Source of the DNA: Betaproteobacteria bacterium
GTDB lineage: Bacteria > Pseudomonadota > Gammaproteobacteria > Burkholderiales > SG8-41
Length of the DNA: 8,321 nt
Direction of reading: 5' to 3'
Assembly (NCBI GenBank): GCA_025353085.1
Contig: JANXRI010000455.1
Span: 1 to 8,321 of the forward strand
Within the stretch, counting starts at the first letter, position 1; each line of letters starts with the position of its first letter. Positions 7,017-8,321 of the stretch are shown piece after piece. The notes below the pieces were generated by a model. It had not been told where the DNA came from. It saw only the letters and a list, made by a program, of their open reading frames with translations, and did not search any database. The translations under genes were made by a program, and so were the position numbers.

Positions 7017-7040
7017 ATGATATCATTCTTAGATGATATC
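7017..7040 (+). promoter_or_regulatory. Operator-like repeat upstream of the toxin-antitoxin genes
   Basis: ATGATATC occurs twice in the same direction (7017-7024 and 7033-7040), 16 bp apart. Each copy is centred on the palindrome GATATC, and the first extends to the perfect 10-bp palindrome ATGATATCAT. The second lies in TTAGAT-GAT-ATCTAA (7030-7044). TATCAT at 7021-7026 resembles a -10 box, and TTAACA at 7012-7017 resembles a -35 box, but the two are not properly spaced relative to each other. Paired palindromes in a toxin-antitoxin promoter are the usual binding site of the HTH antitoxin, which would repress its own operon. The antitoxin encoded at 7439-7837 is the obvious ligand. Confidence 0.6.
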
Positions 7041-7058
7041 TAATTGACGGGCCAATGC

Positions 7059-7435
7059 GTGAACTGGGACGTGCGTTTCCATGACGAATTCGAAACCGAG
7101 TTCGAGAGTTTCGCCGAAGATGTGCAGGCCAATCTGCTGGCGGCTGCGAAAGCGGTGCAAATCGCCGGTCCTAAAGCGGGCCGTCCGCACGTCGATACCC
7201 TTGATGGCTCGAAGCACTCAAATATGAAGGAATGCGCTTTACCGTGCACGGTGGCCGCGAAATCTGGCGCGCGGCATTTGCGTTTGATCCGGACCGAATG
7301 GCGGTCCTGCTGGTAGCCGGAGACAAGCAAGGCAAGAATCAGAAATTGTTTTACAAACGGTTGATCAAAATCGCGGACGGGCGGTTTGATTCGCATTTGC
7401 GAAAAGTTGCAGTCGGAAGAATAGCCAAGAGGTGA
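7059..7435 (+). pseudogene. Frameshifted RelE/ParE-superfamily (Gp49/HigB-like) toxin gene
   Basis: Two adjacent frames together make one toxin of about 125 aa. The first frame (GTG at 7059) gives VNWDVRFHDEFETEF and AGPKAGRPHVDTLDGSKHSN up to MKE at 7224-7232. Family members then continue as (L)RF with the rest of the domain. Here the matching continuation RFTVHGGREIWRAAFAFDPD, LLVAGDKQGKNQKLFYKRLI and DGRFDSHL lies in the frame that begins at 7232 and stops at 7435. One base is missing at about 7232/7233, where a codon such as CTG is expected after GAA. In the original frame translation runs on to a nonsense tail ending at 7316. Intact relatives cleave mRNA at the ribosome. The site lacks a slippery heptamer, so programmed frameshifting is unlikely. 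An in-frame TTG at 7044 is an alternative start. The antitoxin follows after 3 bp. A sequencing error is the other explanation. Confidence 0.85.
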
Positions 7436-7438
7436 AAA

Positions 7439-7837
7439 ATGGGACGCAGCATTGATAACGTTATCGCGGGATTACCCAAGGCGCGGCGTAATCGCATTGA
7501 ATCCAAGGCCGTGCGGCTCGCGCGCCAGATGATCGAGCATGCGGATTCGCTCGGTGATATTCGAAAAGCCATGAGCAAAACCCAAACCGAGATTGCACGC
7601 GAACTTGGGGTGGGTCAGGTGGCCGTGGCGCAATTGGAAAAGCGTTCCGACCTGCTGCTTTCAACTTTGCAACGGTATGTGCGCGCTGCCGGCGCCGAAT
7701 TATCATTGATCGTCCATACCAAGCAGGGTGCGGAAATTGTGTTGCAGAATCTTGGCGACTTGGGGCGCACTGTGAATTCAGCCGGCAAGGTCCGGCGCGC
7801 CGCTGGTGCGAAAACGCCGAAGCGAAAGGCAGCGTAA
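7439..7837 (+). CDS. XRE-family HTH antitoxin of a HigBA-like type II toxin-antitoxin pair
   Basis: A 132-aa protein. Residues 1-45 (MGRSIDNVIAGLPKARRNRI and following, with charged helices) match the N-terminal part of Gp49-partner antitoxins. The helix-turn-helix spans about 47-69: KTQTEIARELGVGQVAVAQLEKR, with the usual T-x-x-x-A-x-x-L-G-V-x-Q-x-x-V pattern. It is followed by RSDLLLSTLQRYVRAAGAELSLIV (69-92), a family hallmark. The tail from about 115 is lysine/arginine- and alanine-rich and may be poorly structured. It would neutralise the upstream toxin by direct binding and repress the operon through 7017-7040. A good Shine-Dalgarno (AGAGGTG, 7428-7434) overlaps the toxin stop, and the spacing from the toxin stop is 3 bp, so the pair is an operon. 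The order toxin then antitoxin is the HigBA order. With the toxin broken, this gene may now be an orphan regulator. Confidence 0.9.
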   Translation: MGRSIDNVIAGLPKARRNRIESKAVRLARQMIEHADSLGDIRKAMSKTQTEIARELGVGQVAVAQLEKRSDLLLSTLQRYVRAAGAELSLIVHTKQGAEIVLQNLGDLGRTVNSAGKVRRAAGAKTPKRKAA

Positions 7838-7872
7838 AAGAAAAGCGGGCTGCCGTTGCCGGCGAGCCCGCT
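7836..7872 (-). terminator. Strong intrinsic terminator for the minus-strand thiolase gene
   Basis: AGCGGGCT (7844-7851) pairs perfectly with AGCCCGCT (7865-7872). Inside it GCCG (7852-7855) pairs with CGGC (7860-7863) around a TTGC loop, leaving one bulged base (7864), for a stem of about 12 bp. Read on the minus strand, the stem is followed by a U-rich run (UUUCUUUU from 7843 down to 7836). This is 19 bp past the thiolase stop codon. On the plus strand the bases after the stem (gtgttgag) are not T-rich, so it should work less well for the antitoxin transcript, although that gene converges on the same hairpin. Confidence 0.85.
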
Positions 7873-7891
7873 GTGTTGAGTGTTGCAGTTA

Positions 7892-8321
7892 TTAGACTGT
7901 CGACGGGCCACCGAACAGCACGGTGCACTGGCTCGACAGAACTCCGCCATTGCCATGCGCGAGAGCAACGTCGCAGTCCTTGACCTGGCGCTTGCCGCAT
8001 TCGCCGCGCACCTGGCGGATCGCTTCGATCATCACGAGCAGACCATACATGCCGGGGTGGCAATATGAAAGCCCGCCCCCGCTGGTGTTGACCGGAATTT
8101 CGCCGCCGCCGGGCGCAGTGGCGCCACCGGCCACGAAACGTCCGCCTTCGCCTTTCGGACAGAAGCCCAGATCCTCGAGAAATAAAATTGGCGTGATGGT
8201 AAACGCGTCATACAGCGACAGCATTTTGACGTCAGAGGGCTTGATGCCGGCCATCTTGTACGCCTGCGCCCCGGAATCAACCGCTGCTGTCACGGTTAGA
8301 TCCGGCATATTGGAGATCGTG
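7892..8321 (-). CDS. Thiolase-superfamily protein, C-terminal part (5' end beyond the window)
   Basis: The visible 142 residues, from TISNMPDLT at the right edge to TAA at 7892-7894, are the C-terminal domain of a thiolase-like acyl-CoA enzyme normally about 380-400 aa long. Marks are AGIKPSDVKMLSLYDAFTIT (YDAF taking the place of the H/N-x-A-F motif), LEDLGFCPKGEGGRFV, the glycine-rich NTSGGGLSYCHPG loop (the usual GHPxG has become CHPG), IEAIRQVRGECGKRQV, and the final HGNGG with a downstream Cys. These point to the SCP2-thiolase/DitF-like branch rather than to classical PhaA/FadA enzymes. Such proteins act on side-chain or fatty-acyl CoA esters, sometimes with a DUF35/OB-fold partner, which is not visible here. 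The catalytic nucleophile Cys lies outside the window, so activity cannot be judged. Substrate unknown. Confidence 0.85.
   Translation of the reverse strand, partial: TISNMPDLTVTAAVDSGAQAYKMAGIKPSDVKMLSLYDAFTITPILFLEDLGFCPKGEGGRFVAGGATAPGGGEIPVNTSGGGLSYCHPGMYGLLVMIEAIRQVRGECGKRQVKDCDVALAHGNGGVLSSQCTVLFGGPSTV

Noticed and set aside
7224..7235. Programmed -1 frameshift as an explanation for the split toxin
   Set aside because: No X-XXY-YYZ slippery heptamer is present at the junction, and no programmed frameshift is known to me in this toxin family.
1..8321. CRISPR array, insertion sequence, rRNA or complete tRNA genes
   Set aside because: I saw no regularly spaced repeats, no transposase-like protein and no RNA-gene signatures on either strand.

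Overview
The window looks like a chromosomal piece from a moderately high-GC proteobacterium, most likely a betaproteobacterium (Burkholderiales-like). The main reason is a pair of adjacent Bug/TctC-type periplasmic receptors, a family greatly expanded in that group. A thiolase-superfamily protein and a Tat-exported MsrB fit but are not specific. The assignment is an inference from gene content; there is no rRNA or other taxonomic marker here.

Layout. Bases 1-1042 (+): the last codons of one Bug-type receptor, overlapping by ATGA with a complete second one. Bases 1132-2391 (-): a GNAT acetyltransferase and, upstream of it, a Tat-signal MsrB methionine sulfoxide reductase. Between these two lies a 116-bp element bounded by a perfect 19-bp inverted repeat. 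Bases 2392-2718: a gene-free spacer with a plausible sigma70 promoter. Bases 2719-5808 (+): a 1029-aa single-chain restriction-modification enzyme (PD-(D/E)XK-like N-terminus, N6-adenine methylase core, specificity-type C-terminus) that begins at TTG and has no helicase domain. Bases 5879-6877 (+): a 332-aa protein of unknown function, 70 bp downstream on the same strand. Bases 7017-7837 (+): a type II toxin-antitoxin locus with an operator-like repeat, a RelE/Gp49-like toxin gene broken by one frameshift, and an intact XRE-type antitoxin. Bases 7892-8321 (-): the C-terminal part of a thiolase-like enzyme that runs off the right edge. A strong intrinsic terminator oriented for the thiolase gene overlaps the last bases of the antitoxin gene.

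How the parts relate. The stretch from about 2550 to 7840 reads as an accessory defence/stability block (restriction-modification enzyme, unknown companion, degraded toxin-antitoxin) set between ordinary metabolic and repair genes. The best candidate for something under-described is the R-M enzyme with its unknown companion. The clearest sequence-level anomalies are the frameshifted toxin beside an intact antitoxin, the inverted-repeat element, and an A+T-rich patch at the start of the presumed specificity region of the R-M gene.
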